A stretch of 64,000 bases of DNA. Origin: Trichoplusia ni (Eukaryota; Arthropoda; Insecta; Lepidoptera; Noctuidae). The stretch is from assembly GCF_003590095.1 (NCBI RefSeq), contig NC_039493.1, positions 5,704,001 through 5,768,000 on the forward strand, in the 5' to 3' direction. Each line of letters starts with the position of its first letter. The first letter of the stretch is position 1. Shown here one piece after another: positions 21,000-34,292 of this stretch. Position numbers and translations under genes: made by a program. Under the pieces are notes generated by a model. That model saw nothing but the letters and a program-made list of their open reading frames with translations, was not told where the DNA came from and did not search any database.

Positions 21000-23030
21000 A
21001 TTAAATTTCAAAACGTAACCTTCATTATAAACCATTTTTATATCGCACCATCCTGCAACAATTGCATTCTTTACTAATCATTGCCTCTGCAGTAAGAGAC
21101 TTACAGAAATGCACCGTTGTAAAAAGAGAAATGTATAACGAAAAATAATATTTATCAATGCGATCGTATTTGTAGTGGTACGGCCGCACAAAACTGTCGG
21201 AAATAGTGATGTGGTTAAGTGCGGACAAATTATCCAAAATGAACATTGTATACGAAAAGTAACAATTTTAATAGTCGTTTGTTTTTGTGAACATATTATT
21301 GAATATATTTTTATTTCAGAATCCCGCAGGTTGCAAATAAATACAAAAGACAAGTGGATGACTACCACGGGTAAACGAAATTGGTACCCTACAACTTAGG
21401 CCGAATATACACTATGAAATGAGTTGCATGCAATACCCATTTTTTTATTATGAACGTTTACTAGTCATTGGATACATGAACTGGGCTGCTTTTGTAAGAC
21501 GACAAAAAAATCACCGTATATACCAAATCTACCTACCAAGTATTTCTAATAATATATTTTTTTGGCAACCGATAATGAGCGAATTTTTTTTTGTAAGTAC
21601 ATATTATAATGTAATCCATAGAAGAATACAACAAAAAACATAGTCACTCATAATTTCGTCTTTCATTATATTTCGGATCCGTAGTCAATCCCTAGTGTAG
21701 TTTACGTAATCACTACAACTAATGCAAAAAAATGCAATGACTGTGTGAGTTAGTGAATCCATACAACGACAAAGTCAACCTTATTGCATTAGACGTACGG
21801 CCTAGTGTTGTTTGCTTGGTCTTCTCGATGTTAATGTTTGCGTGATTGCGTAGTTATTTGCTGTGAATGTGTTGAAGCCCCGCCCACCGGCGACATGCGT
21901 TTCGATAGATCGCCGCGGTGTATGCCATTTCTATTACCTTGTTATTTAGATTTCTGTGTGGGACTCTCACCACCTCCTTACCTTAACAAGCTAGGTAGAG
22001 GGTGGTCGCTAGAACTAAACGTTCGGAATGGAAGAATCCGCTCCGGTTCTGGGACCTGCTGTGACGTTTAGGCCGTTATTTAAATCTGAAAGATCGGTTA
22101 TTTTTGTTATTTAAAGTATGTATCAAATTCGAATAAAAATATATCAGTTAGGTTAGACATCATATAGGTAACACCAGTATAATATAAGTATGAGTAAAAA
22201 AGAAAAGGGGTTAGAATTGAACCCTGTGGAATCCCCATTCTTACAAAACGACCATGATGGTGACGCCGGCGCCGTCGAAACCTACTTTTTAAGTAGAGCT
22301 GATTTTGTTCCAGAAGTAAAATATATTTCACAGTTTATTTTTTAATTTACGAATAAGTGTACTTTTATCTTTACATTCTAAAGCCTAGGAAAGGCGCAAA
22401 AATTCCAACAAAGTGTATAAAATGTTTTGGTTAGACCAGTAATAGTTGGGCGGATCATCCCGGCAAACTAAATGTCATACGTTAAAACATTGTGGGAAGC
22501 TCTGAAGACTTAATACGTACCTTGCACCGATTTCGATCCTATAAACTTTTGTAGTTTTTCGACCATAGGAGGTAAGCTATTATTACATTCAGAACCCAAA
22601 ATAATTAATTAATTTATTCATTTGGTGACAAACACTAACAGATCGTACTTAGAGAGTGATAAAATGGTAAATGAACAAAATACCTAATGTGCTACGGATG
22701 TCGTAGCTCTCCGTAACCGAAGCCGTCATCACAATTAAAAACTATCACATCCAATTTAAAATTCGAATAATTTCTGCTTTTAAATATACATAAAAGTTAC
22801 CTGGTGTGGTAAAAGTTAATTTGCAAACGTTTAAGTCAGTGATTTAAATAAAAATGTGCAAATAAAATTAAAAATGTCATATGGAAACAAACGGATATCC
22901 CGCAATTAAAAAAGTCGATATTGGTATTATTCGTATTCTGAATCCGTGATTTATACAATTATATAATACGTTACATGTAATATAAGTAACAGAAAGACGT
23001 AACTCAGGCGCTGATACAAATTAATTGCTA
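21000..23030. other. AT-rich intergenic stretch upstream of transporter A
   Basis: Apart from a reverse-transcriptase remnant at 22107-22331, only short unrecognised open frames occur. Confidence 0.4.
22107..22331 (-). pseudogene. Non-LTR retrotransposon reverse-transcriptase remnant
   Basis: The minus-strand frame contains GIPQGSILTPFLFYSYLY, the conserved GxPQGSxLxPxLF block of non-LTR reverse transcriptases, at about 22182-22235. The sequence around it is not a complete RT domain and the frame soon ends, so it is a dead fragment. Confidence 0.65.
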
Positions 23031-23153
23031 GCAACAATTTATTCATTGATCGTTATCATACCGATGTCACATTATGGAAATTATCCTTAAAATTATCAGT
23101 TAATGAGATCAACCAATGAGATTTTCGCCTCCGTTTGACAAAGTCATCTTCTT

Positions 23154-23165
23154 CCCCCCCCCCCC
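23154..23165. repeat. Run of twelve C upstream of transporter A
   Basis: cttcccccc... is a 12-base homopolymer. The matching place upstream of transporter B (minus strand, near 46450) has six. Length may be uncertain because of sequencing error. Confidence 0.7.
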
Positions 23166-23201
23166 ACTTCGTCGTTTTTCGTCAAACGTTTTTGGCAGTG
23201 C

Positions 23202-23213
23202 TATTTATATATA
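23202..23213 (+). promoter_or_regulatory. TATA-type promoter of transporter A
   Basis: tatttatatata lies about 70 bases upstream of the ATG at 23281. The 5' UTR end 'acttgccagtgaagtgac' is shared with transporter B, but the TATA is not. Confidence 0.5.
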
Positions 23214-23280
23214 GGCTTGTGCCTTGTTTAGATCATTCCGTAGTATTGCGACGCGCCGGTAACTTGCCAGTGAAGTGACG

Positions 23281-26200
23281 ATGTCCATTTTGGAGATTAT
23301 CGATAGTCCGCTGTTGAGGCAATATGTGGTTGTGACATTAGGTAAGATAATAGCAATGAAGCTAGGCAATATTCAGATAAGGTAGTTAAGATGTTTCTTT
23401 TTTTTGTTTCCGTTTCCTGAGGGTAAAAACGGAACTCTTTGTCCGTCTATCCATCAGTCCGTCCGTCTTTCCATCGGTCTGTCAGTCCGTCGCCAGCCTG
23501 TATCTCATGAACCCTGATATTTCTCTTGCTTTCATAAAATCAAATATTGAAAACAAACACAGACGACATTTCTTCTCCCGCCGCAAAAGCACTTTGAAGC
23601 GGTGATGTGGACGAGTTTGGGTTCTCCTCAATGTTATTTACCACCTTAAAAAAATGCTACTTTAATTACCAAATTTGATAAAAAAAGAGAATAAGCAACA
23701 GCTAAGGTCATATTTTTATGGATGACCAATTTACATTCTAAATTAGCTTTTCTTTAGCCTATTTGTACCAAACCCTCAGAGTAGCGAATCCGCTTACTTG
23801 ATTGGATTTTATTTTACTTTAGATTTTAAAAACAATTGAATCATCGTTGACTTTGCACTGAAAGTAAATTCAGAAAGCTTTTGCCGCCTAAGTATAAGCA
23901 CCTGTACAAGGGTGGGTCATTTCTGTGAAACAATGAATCTAGGTGTATTGCATAAAAATATATATATATATATACATGAAAAAGGACCGGCAAGATTGTT
24001 AAACAATATTTAAATACCTACATTGGAAAATATTTTATAAACAATCAATTATTGAATGGCTATCTCTTATAGATTATTTTTACGCTTTTTAATTAACGGG
24101 AAGCGCTGCGAATTGGATGAAACTTTGCGATTAAATGCACATAAGTGATAAGTCCAAATCCAAGACAGGACTCGAACCTGGCGAAATAATGCAAGGGTTC
24201 TCTGTAATTTGACCCACCAGCATTTTGAGATTGGCCTGAGTTTTACTTCTATCTATCCAATCTAAATATATACATACATGACATTAGGTTAAAGGGACAA
24301 TCTGACTGAAATGAAATGTGTAATCTGAGGCATGAATTGGAACACAATATCTTATCAAAAAAAAATCATATCATTTGTAATAAATGACAGTTATTACTCA
24401 ATCTGAAAGTATTGAAATGATAAGCTAGTTTTTGTTCAATGAAATCTGCTAGCTTACGCCCGAAACTGACTTATTTTGTTTTGATCTGATAAGAAAATTC
24501 GTTGTTGTGCAACTTTACCTAAGTGTGAAAAGTGACACATTATTTACACTTAGAGTACAAATAATGATAGAAACAAAACAGCAAATATAAAATTACGTGT
24601 CAAGGCACTTCGAACAGCGAACGCACAACTTATTTTTGTCTCGACTTAAGTAAATTCATCAGAGTTTAAATTTTATCAATCCTTTCGACCGTTTCGTTCA
24701 TAAATTTCACTCTCGTGATTCATAACTAACACCCTGACTACTTTCTCGAGTTCAATTGATAAACGAAATTAGAGTAGATGACTAAAGCAAAAAAGAAAAA
24801 TAACTAGATAAGCCGATGAATCAAGTGCATGTACTAAAACCTTCTGTCATAGGTACAAATGATGTATGTAGGTACTTTTGATGATACTATCACATTGAGA
24901 TGTGATGTGCGTGATACAAGCGATGTACGGTCACACCCACTTGAAGAATGGCAAGTCACTCAAGGAAGAATTCGCGTAATAATATAAAATATATAGATAA
25001 AGAATTTAGATTACGAAATGTCAACAATCAATACATTTTGTAATCAAAATTATCTTTGAATCAGTATTTTTTTACTTTTGCAAGGCGTGCCCCAATTTTT
25101 CTGTATTTCTTTTACAGTAAACCTCAGTGCTGTAGCTACAGGTATGGGTCTTGGGTGGCCATCGCCGGTCATTGTGAAACTGAGCGACACCAATCAGACA
25201 GTCCTGCCGGAGCCCATCACACAGAACCAGGGATCATGGATTGTCTCCATCGGATTATTGACTAATATGGCCAGTAAGCACCGAATCCTTCCGCTTGATA
25301 TAAAATCTTAAAACAATAAGTACGGAACACTATCGACCCCTTGCAACAACTTGCTGACTCAGCGATTTTATATCTATACTAGCTGTTGCCCGCGACTTCG
25401 TCTGCGTGGTTAGAAGATATAAGTTATGACTTTTTCTTCGCTCCTATTGGTCGCAGCGTGATGATATACATATAGCCTAAAACCTCCCTCGATTAATGGT
25501 ATATTCAACACAAAAATATTTTTTTCAATTTGAACCAGTAGTTTCTGAGATTAGCGCGTTCAAACAAACAATCAAACAAACAATTAGTATATACATAGTA
25601 CATACATAGTATATACATAGTAATTAGTATATATATAGTACAATTAGTATATAGATGCCAACGATATCTTCGCTACGTTTCATCGATTTTTAATTTCTCG
25701 CGCGGAGATTTTAATATTACGATAACTCATTACCTATTAACATTTTTGGCGTAGTGTAAAAGGCAATTTTGTTCTATATTACATGCATAATATATCTAAC
25801 TTATTTATTTGGATAAGGATTAATACTGTATTGTTAAAAAGAGGTTCGTAAGTAACCAATAATTTTACTGTATTAAGAAAACACATAAAAATGGTTATTG
25901 TGGGTTATCCTTGGAAGATAGACATATACCACCGCGGACTTTTTTGTAGATCTATTAAAGAGGTACAAACTTGCCATACATTGTTTTGTTGTAACTCGAA
26001 AGGTTTTGGCAGCGTTCTCGATGAAAGCTCTCGAATGGCTTAATTTTTTCCGACATGTTTAACTAATATCGCTGTAATATCGTCAGTTTACACAAAACCT
26101 AAACTTATTATACACTAAAACCTTCCTCAAGAATTGCTCTATCTATCATTGAAAACCGCATAAAAATCCGTTCAGTACTTTTCTAGTTTATCGCGAACAG

Positions 26201-29200
26201 ACAGACAGACAGACAGACAGACAGACGCGGCGAGGGACTTTGTTTTATAATATGTAAGGATAGCTGTTGCCCGCGACTTCGTCTGCGTGGTTAGAAGATA
26301 TAAGTTATGACTTTTTCTTCGCTCCTATTGGTCGCAGCGTGATGATATACATAAAGCCTAAAACCTCCCTCGATTAATGGTATATTCAACACAAAAATAT
26401 TTTTTCAATTTGAACCAGTAGTTTCCGAGATTAGCGCGTTCAAACAAACAATCAAACAAACAATTAGTATATACATAGTACATACATAGTATATACATAG
26501 TAATTAGTATATATATAGTACAATTAGTATATAGATGCCAACGATATCTTCGCTACGCTTCATCGATTTTTAATTTCTCGCGCGGAGATTTTAATATTAC
26601 GATAACTCATTACCTATTAACATTTTTGGCGTAGTGTAAAAGGCAATTTTATATCTAACTTATTTATTTGGATAAGGATTAATACTGTATTGTTAAAAAG
26701 AGGTTCGTAAGTAACCAATAATTTTACTGTATTAAGAAAACACATAAAAATGGTTATGGTGGGTTATCCTTGGAAGATAGACATATACCACCGCGGACTT
26801 TTTTGTAGATCTATTAAAGAGGTACAAACTCGCCATACATTGTTTTGTTGTAACTCAAAAGGTTTTGGCAGCGTTCTCGATGAAAGCTTTCGAATGGCTT
26901 AATTTTTTCCGACATGTTTAACTAATATCGCTGTAATATCGTCAGTTTACACAAAACCTAAACTTATTATACACTAAAACCTTCCTCAAGAATTGCTCTA
27001 TCTATCGTTGAAAACCGCATAAAAATCCGTTCAGTACTTTTCTAGTTTATCGCGAACAGACAGACAGACAGACAGACAGACAGACGCGGCGGGGGACTTT
27101 ATTTTATAATATGTAATAAGGATAAGGATAGCTGTTGCCCGCGACTTCGTCTGCGTGGTTAGAAGATATAAGTTATGACTTTTTCTTCGCTCCTATTGGT
27201 CGCAGCGTGATGATATACATAAAGCCTAAAACCTCCCTCGATTAATGGTATATTCAACACAAAAATATTTTTTCAATTTGAACCAGTAGTTTCCGAGATT
27301 AGCGCGTTCAAACAAACAATCAAACAAACAATTAGTATATACATAGTACATACATAGTATATACATAGTAATTAGTATATATATAGTACAATTAGTATAT
27401 AGATGCCAACGATATCTTCGCTACGCTTCATCGATTTTTAATTTCTCGCGCGGAGATTTTAATATTACGATAACTCATTACCTATTAACATTTTTGGCGT
27501 AGTGTAAAAGGCAATTTTATATCTAACTTATTTATTTGGATAAGGATTAATACTGTATTGTTAAAAAGAGGTTCGTAAGTAACCAATAATTTTACTGTAT
27601 TAAGAAAACACATAAAAATGGTTATGGTGGGTTATCCTTGGAAGATAGACATATACCACCGCGGACTTTTTTGTAGATCTATTAAAGAGGTACAAACTCG
27701 CCATACATTGTTTTGTTGTAACTCAAAAGGTTTTGGCAGCGTTCTCGATGAAAGCTTTCGAATGGCTTAATTTTTTCCGACATGTTTAACTAATATCGCT
27801 GTAATATCGTCAGTTTACACAAAACCTAAACTTATTATACACTAAAACCTTCCTCAAGAATTGCTCTATCTATCGTTGAAAACCGCATAAAAATCCGTTC
27901 AGTACTTTTCTAGTTTATCGCGAACAGACAGACAGACAGACGCGGCGAGGGACTTTGTTTTATAATATGTAAGGATAAGGATAAGGATAGCTGTTGCCCG
28001 CGACTTCGTCTGCGTGGTTAGAAGATATAAGTTATGACTTTTTCTTCGCTCCTATTGGTCGCAGCGTGATGATATACATTTAGCCTAAAACCTCCCTCGA
28101 TTAATGGTATATTCAACACAAAAATATTTTTTCAATTTGAACCAGTAGTTTCTGAGATTAGCGCGTTCAAACAAACAATCAAACAAACAATTAGTATATA
28201 CATAGTACATACATAGTATATACATAGTAATTAGTATATATATAGTACAATTAGTATATAGATGCCAACGATATCTTCGCTACGCTTCATCGATTTTTAA
28301 TTTCTCGCGCGGAGATTTTAATATTACGATAACTCATTACCTATTAACATTTTTGGCGTAGTGTAAAAGGCAATTTTATATCTAACTTATTTATTTGGAT
28401 AAGGATTAATACTGTATTGTTAAAAAGAGGTTCGTAAGTAACCAATAATTTTACTGTATTAAGAAAACACATAAAAATGGTTATGGTGGGTTATCCTTGG
28501 AAGATAGACATATACCACCGCGGACTTTTTTGTAGATCTATTAAAGAGGTACAAACCCGCCATACATTGTTTTGTTGTAACTCAAAAGGTTTTGGCAGCG
28601 TTCTCGATGAAAGCTCTCGAATGGCTTAATTTTTTCCGACATGTTTAACTAATATCGCTGTAATATCGTCAGTTTACACAAAACCTAAACTTATTATACA
28701 CTAAAACCTTCCTCAAGAATTGCTCTATCTATCGTTGAAAACCGCATAAAAATCCGTTCAGTACTTTTCTAGTTTATCGCGAACAGACAGACAGACAGAC
28801 GCGGCGAGGGACTTTGTTTTATAATATGTATGTATAGAACTATCACTGCAGTCTTGTTTTGTGTATAAATCGGTTTTTCCAACACACAATAAAAATAGGA
28901 AGGCTGAAAATTTAGGTTAGCCTTTTGAAAGTTGCAACATACTCCTAATGTAATCAGAAGATGATATTTATATCACTGAATGGCATATTTTCGAAATTAT
29001 TAATTAGTATAATAAATTTGCTAATCACCCTATTCTCTCTATTTCAGCCAATTTCTTCGTCGTGCAATTGATTGTCGATCGACTGGGGAGACGGAACAGC
29101 ATGATCCTGGTCACTATACCAAAGATAGTGGCTTGCTTTATGTTTATATTTGTCGGAGACGTATGGGTTTTACTGGTTGGTAGAGCCTTCCTCGGTGTGG

Positions 29201-32193
29201 GAGAAGTCGGGACCTTCACTATACTGCCGATGTACTCTTCGGAAGTTGCAAGTGTAAGTGGACTTTATGCCTCAAGACTTGTAACACTATTTGCCTTATC
29301 TGCCTTTGAATGAGCTGGACTCTAAGAAAAGCACATATAAAATAAATGTGTCAAGATTACCTGCCGTCCACCATTACGTAATTCTGAAGTGAGGGACATG
29401 AAAGTTAGACGATACTTTTATCTATTTGAAAGATTAATCAATGAGTTTTAGTTTAGTTAACTGGATTCCAGTGACACAGCAGACCTTATCACGTAATTAA
29501 GGACTTGGAAAATTAATATAGCACATAACCCGTATCAACATATAATGATGTTTTGTACTGCCCAATAACCTTTGAGCCTCGTATCCAGATTCAGATATAG
29601 ATAGACGGATATCGATTTCAAACATTTTATTATTTTCCGTGAATCGAAAGCAGGAAAACGGCGGAAATAATCTGTTGTAACTTGCATTCGTTTGTGATAT
29701 CTGTTTGATTTTATTTGTCAGCTGTCAAGATAGTCATCAAGTAAACGCTTCTTTGATTACAGAAAGAGATTCGCGGCAGCTTGGGTGTTATGCAACAGAT
29801 TATGACCTCTGCAGGAGTACTCATCATGCTGTCAATGGGGCCCTTCGTCTCCTACGTGACCCTGAACACCGTGCTGACCATCATCACTGTTCTATCGTAC
29901 ATCCCGCTGTTTATTCTGCCAGAAAGTCCCTACTTTTTGTACTCCAGAGGTAAAGTTAAAAAACTCATCAATAAAAAATGATGTAAATTAAAAAGTATTT
30001 CATTGCTAGTCGGACTCGTGACTTCGTAAAATTCGGTTTCGTAAAAATAGGCAGAAGAATATTCAAACTTTTTTTTAAATATGTGTAAAAATAACTCAAA
30101 CCTGCTATAATAGTACCAAGAAGGCTAAAAACCACTGTTCCAATTTCAGGGAGGAAAGACGAAACACTCAAGGTCCTGATGTTGCTTCGAGGAACAGAGG
30201 ACATAGCTAACGAAGAAATGAAAGATTACGAAATAGCGGCGCAAAAGCACAAGGGTAGCATCAGCAAAATAGAAATTTTGAAGAACCCATTGTTCAGAAA
30301 ATCTCTAGCTCTGGTCTGCTTACTGGCTTTTGGAGCCCAATTTTCTGGTCTCAATGCAGTGTCGGCTTATTTGCAAACGATACTGGAGTCTACTCAGACG
30401 TCGGTGAGACCTGAGATCGCCTCAGTGATTATTGGTTCCATACAAATGTTCGCTAGTATCTGTACAACGCTGGTGACTGATCGATTTGGCAGGAAGGTTA
30501 TAATGGTTTCGACTACATTTGGAATGGCATTGGGAATGGTAAGAAGATTGATTAGTTTTTCTTAGAGACTTACATACATACACATAGCGCACTCCACAAC
30601 ACACAACTGAAAATATACGAGACTACTTCAAATCGCGTACAATAGGAATTTGCGTTATGGTCTAAACATGAATAACGCCATGAACAAGTGAGTTGACATG
30701 ACAGAGAGTGAACATTTCGAGTGACTCACGTGTTGCAGTCACGATTTATTACGATTAAAATCAAATATGCATTAGTAAGTTATTTATTCATTAGTAGTTA
30801 CAACAAATACAGTTGTTACTTGTTTATTCAGATGTTAAGCGGACTTGGGTTGTTCCTTTGCATGTCCAGTGTTTTGTTCCTTGTAGTCTTTGTTTGTACC
30901 TAATTTTTTTACAATCTGTGGAAAAATGTTAGGAGTGCCCTCGTATACATGGTTGCAGTACAAGACTAGTGGAGACGTAGACTTACCTTCTCTATGACTG
31001 TGTTTAAATAGCGATTATCTATAGATTAGGAGATTGTTCAGACAAGTTTATTTAGTTGGTCGTCCTTGAAGAATACTTTTCGTATGAGGACAATGCCCAT
31101 AATAAGCTTATTTACAAGACGAGTTGTAAAAAACCAAGCTAGAGTGCATGGCTTTTTTTCGAGACCGATCCCAGTATGCAGCAAATGATTCTATTGACAG
31201 AAAGTGCTTGTTCTAGATCAAGGTTTCAATATTTCTGTGATATACCTAAATGCATTGTAAAAAACTTGAGAATTGCTATTATTAAGTTTTGCTTTACGCA
31301 TTAGTAGATTCTACACTACTTATAATGTTATTTCTATGTTTCAGCTCGGTTTGGGGACATTTTTCAGACTTCGGGACGTCGGTGTAACGGTCGGTTTCAT
31401 GAACTACGTGCCTTTAATATCACTCATCTTGTTGGTCTTCTGTAATGGAGCAGGTAATCAATATGTTTTAGTATTATCGGAGACATTGGAAAAATTGTTA
31501 TCAAAAAAGTTTGGAAAAAGGGGATTAGAACTCTAAATACGTTAATTCAGGAGAAAATTTTAAATTATGAAGGCATGAAAAAAGTAAAGCCTTTCCTAAA
31601 AAATCTCGTTGGCAACTGGCTAGTAGGTAGCATACCACTGCTAACTACTTACTGTAGGTGCCATAGATCAAGTTTTTTGACTCGCCAATGTCATTCGGAA
31701 CTCAAAATTATTTGTAGTGGGTATTTAAACCACAGGTATATCCTCGTCGCACACATACACAATAATTATTAGAGTTCCTAAATGACGATCTACTACACTA
31801 AAGTTAGCTGCTTGTGGAAAAAGTCCTTAGATAAAAAAATATCTTTAACAAAACTATGACCTTATTAAAATTTCATCTGTACCACTTCCAGGTGTCGGAT
31901 CATTACTCTGGATATTGAACGCTGAGCTGTTCGACGACCGCTCTCGAGGCTTCGGAATGCCCATCGGCGTCACTGTGACATCCATCTGCATGTTCCTCAC
32001 CACCAAGTACTTCGCGAGCGTCATTACAGCCCTCGGACCTGATGTCACATACTGGATCTTCAGCGGGAACTGCCTCCTGTTTGCCCTGTTCATATTCTTC
32101 TGCATACCAGAAACGAAGGGCAAGAGCTTCCTTGAGATTCAGGAAAGTTTAGGAAGGAAGAGAAATAAAAAATATAGTAGTGTTAGGGTTTAG
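23281..32193 (+). CDS. MFS sugar transporter, Tret1-like (copy A), seven coding exons
   Basis: Plasma-membrane facilitator of the SLC2/GLUT type, similar to insect facilitated trehalose/sugar transporters; the substrate cannot be told from sequence. Exons are 23281-23341, 25118-25273, 29048-29253, 29763-29949, 30150-30538, 31345-31453 and 31892-32193. All introns are GT-AG and the frame is continuous, giving 469 residues and twelve expected membrane segments. Family motifs are DRLGRR (after TM2), PESPYFLYSRGR (the PESPR site with Tyr in place of Arg), DRFGRK (after TM8) and PETKGK at the end of TM12. A sequon NQT lies in the first outer loop, as in GLUTs. The ATG begins MSILEIIDSPLLRQY, matched in copy B. 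Intron 2 (3.8 kb) carries a four-unit tandem array. By hand alignment about 81% of residues equal copy B, with no gaps. Confidence 0.92.
23342..25117 (+). other. Intron 1 of transporter A
   Basis: No coding sequence. The stretch about 24560-24800 is similar to the reverse complement of about 41040-41280 in intron 1 of copy B (shared words include caccctgactact and 'gataaacgaaattag'), so the intron was part of the duplication. A short TA microsatellite lies near 23957-23975. Confidence 0.6.
25380..28833 (+). repeat. Four-copy head-to-tail array of a ~0.86-kb unit
   Basis: Units begin at tagctgttgcccgcgac at 25380, 26261, 27129 and 27988, giving lengths 881, 868, 859 and about 846. Each unit joins the AGCTGTTGCCCGCGAC repeat to a second repeat that ends 'accgcataaaaatccgttca', followed by a CAGA microsatellite of varying length and 'gcggcgagggactttgtttt'. 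Unit 1 has about 21 extra bases near 25780 that units 2-4 all lack, so units 2-4 descend from one deleted copy. The junctions carry variable aaggat runs. It lies wholly in intron 2 of transporter A and has no counterpart in copy B. Confidence 0.92.
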
Positions 32194-32789
32194 GGCTATA
32201 AGGTTAGGTTTATTGTTCTTGCCTTGCATTTTCAACAGTAATTTGTTTGATACAAAATGTTCTTGACTCCCTTGAGAATAGTTAATATTAATAATAAAAT
32301 TATTTTCTGGAATAAAAGCAGTGGGTGCGTTTATCAGGGTATTAGTAGCTTTTATATTAAGTTTAATTAAATATGTTTACAAACATTTATTTTCAGATTA
32401 TTTTATTTTATTTGTTAGGGGTGATTATGGATATTTTTATTAAATGTAAGGTAAATTATAAGTAACTATTTCAAAACCATCTTAACATGTTTTAGAATAA
32501 ATACTATTTTTTATAAAGTCAAAGTACCTAATAGAAGATAATATTGATTTTATAATTAAGAAATTATTATGCAAATCCTTGTATACATATAACATAATTA
32601 TAATATGAACACAAACGCGTCTTTTCGTCTTTCTTTAATATTTTTGTGTTCAAAAAAGTTATTTTCTATAAATATTTGTCTTCATTGATTCGTTTATGTG
32701 TGAAACAAGTGTTTTTCTTATAAATAAGTTAAAAGTATATCGCAATGTAAGTAGGTATTCTGTAATGTGATATTAGGTGTGTATGAACG

Positions 32790-32795
32790 AATAAA
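32790..32795 (+). terminator. Polyadenylation signal of transporter A
   Basis: AATAAA follows aggtgtgtatgaacg, about 600 bases after the stop. The matching signal of copy B at 33380-33385 follows nearly the same word. An earlier AATAAA lies near 32294. Confidence 0.6.
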
Positions 32796-33379
32796 GTTAT
32801 TTTTTTAATGAATTTCAAGCAGTTTTATTAAATTAAATAAATATTTTGGCAAATAATTGGTATTATCCTTACAAAACATTATCTTAAGGGCTTTTCAATG
32901 TTATTTAAAAGCATTTTTACCAATATTTTCTTCTAATTTCAATCGATTTTATTGATCCACATGCGTCTGCAGCTGTCGTTCACCCCTTGCTCTGACAGTA
33001 CTGTAACCCTAGATAGCTAGAAAATATAGATACTATAAATTATGAATAAAAAAACGAAACAATCCATTAAAGAAAATAGCTCATACAGATCATGTTAATC
33101 TGGCACATTATGTCAAAGTGATTAAAACCACACATTAAAATTATTTTTATCCACGGATTTCAAAGATTGTTTTTTTTATTAGGTACCAAAAAATATTTAT
33201 TCTTTTTTGTTCTTATTTAGGGTATATCTGGAGATAGAAAGTAAAGTGCATCTAATTAAAAAAAACTCATTATGGCATAGATGATACATCCAAGAATCGA
33301 CCGTATCAAGTGAAGCTTAACCTGTGGGGTGTTGGGGGTGTATAAAACACAAAGAATAAGTAGGTCATTAAATAAAAAC

Positions 33380-33385
33380 TTTATT
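33380..33385 (-). terminator. Polyadenylation signal of transporter B
   Basis: Plus-strand tttatt (AATAAA on minus) with taggtgtgtatgaac upstream on the minus strand, the same context as in copy A. The two transcripts converge with about 580 bases between the signals. Confidence 0.6.
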
Positions 33386-34292
33386 TGTTCATACACACCT
33401 AATATCACATTTTACATAGGTTTTCATTATTAAACCTATCCTTAATAATAACACTTACATTTTGCATTTACTAAAGACAATTATATAAATATTATTATTG
33501 TAAAAAATATTACATACAAATATAAAAAAAACCTGGGTCAAATATTTATATAAAATACATTACATACAGAGTAAAATGTAAAAATACAAAAATTAAATAT
33601 GGCGTGTGTTATATTTGTCTTCAAAATAGTTAATTAAAAATTTAAAAGGTATCTGTTCGTTATTACCATTTAAGTTTAATGGACCCGTATTTTCATTAAT
33701 AAAAATAAGTTTCGCACATTATTTCTTCAAACATGTCAATAAATAGTAACTTAATTATTTATAAACTATAATAATTTTTAACGTCTATTACTCTCCGTAA
33801 TAAATAATTCAATACATGCATTTTCAGTTTATGCCTAAATAAATATCAGAAAAATCAGAAGGACATTTGCACGAGTACTGTCGATTGATAACAAGAATAG
33901 CATTGCTTAAAAGTCGTAAGCGTCATTCCATCTTTGTTTTTCTCAAGTGGAATGTTGAGTCAAGTAGACATTTAAGAGACATTAGCAAATTATCGTGCTA
34001 TGATATTACCATATCATACTTTACTATTGAGAGTTGTTATTCTAAGACGCCACTACCAAGTGTTTTAATAAAACATCGTGAGGAAACAAACCCGCAGTAT
34101 GCATATTGATCAATGCTCAAATCCTAAAACTTCCCGAATGCCTTTGTCCAGCTGTGAGAGGTATATGGTGATATTTTTATTCTTATAATCCAAGAAACGC
34201 TTAGCTAGTCCCAATGGCATAAACACGGTTTTTTCTATATGGCGGTTAAAACTACGAGGGAAAACTTATCCTAAGTAAACATAAAACTTCAT

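Noticed and set aside
25380..28833. CRISPR-like or coding tandem array
   Set aside because: Units are ~860 bp, made of retroelement tails with stops in all frames, in a eukaryotic intron.
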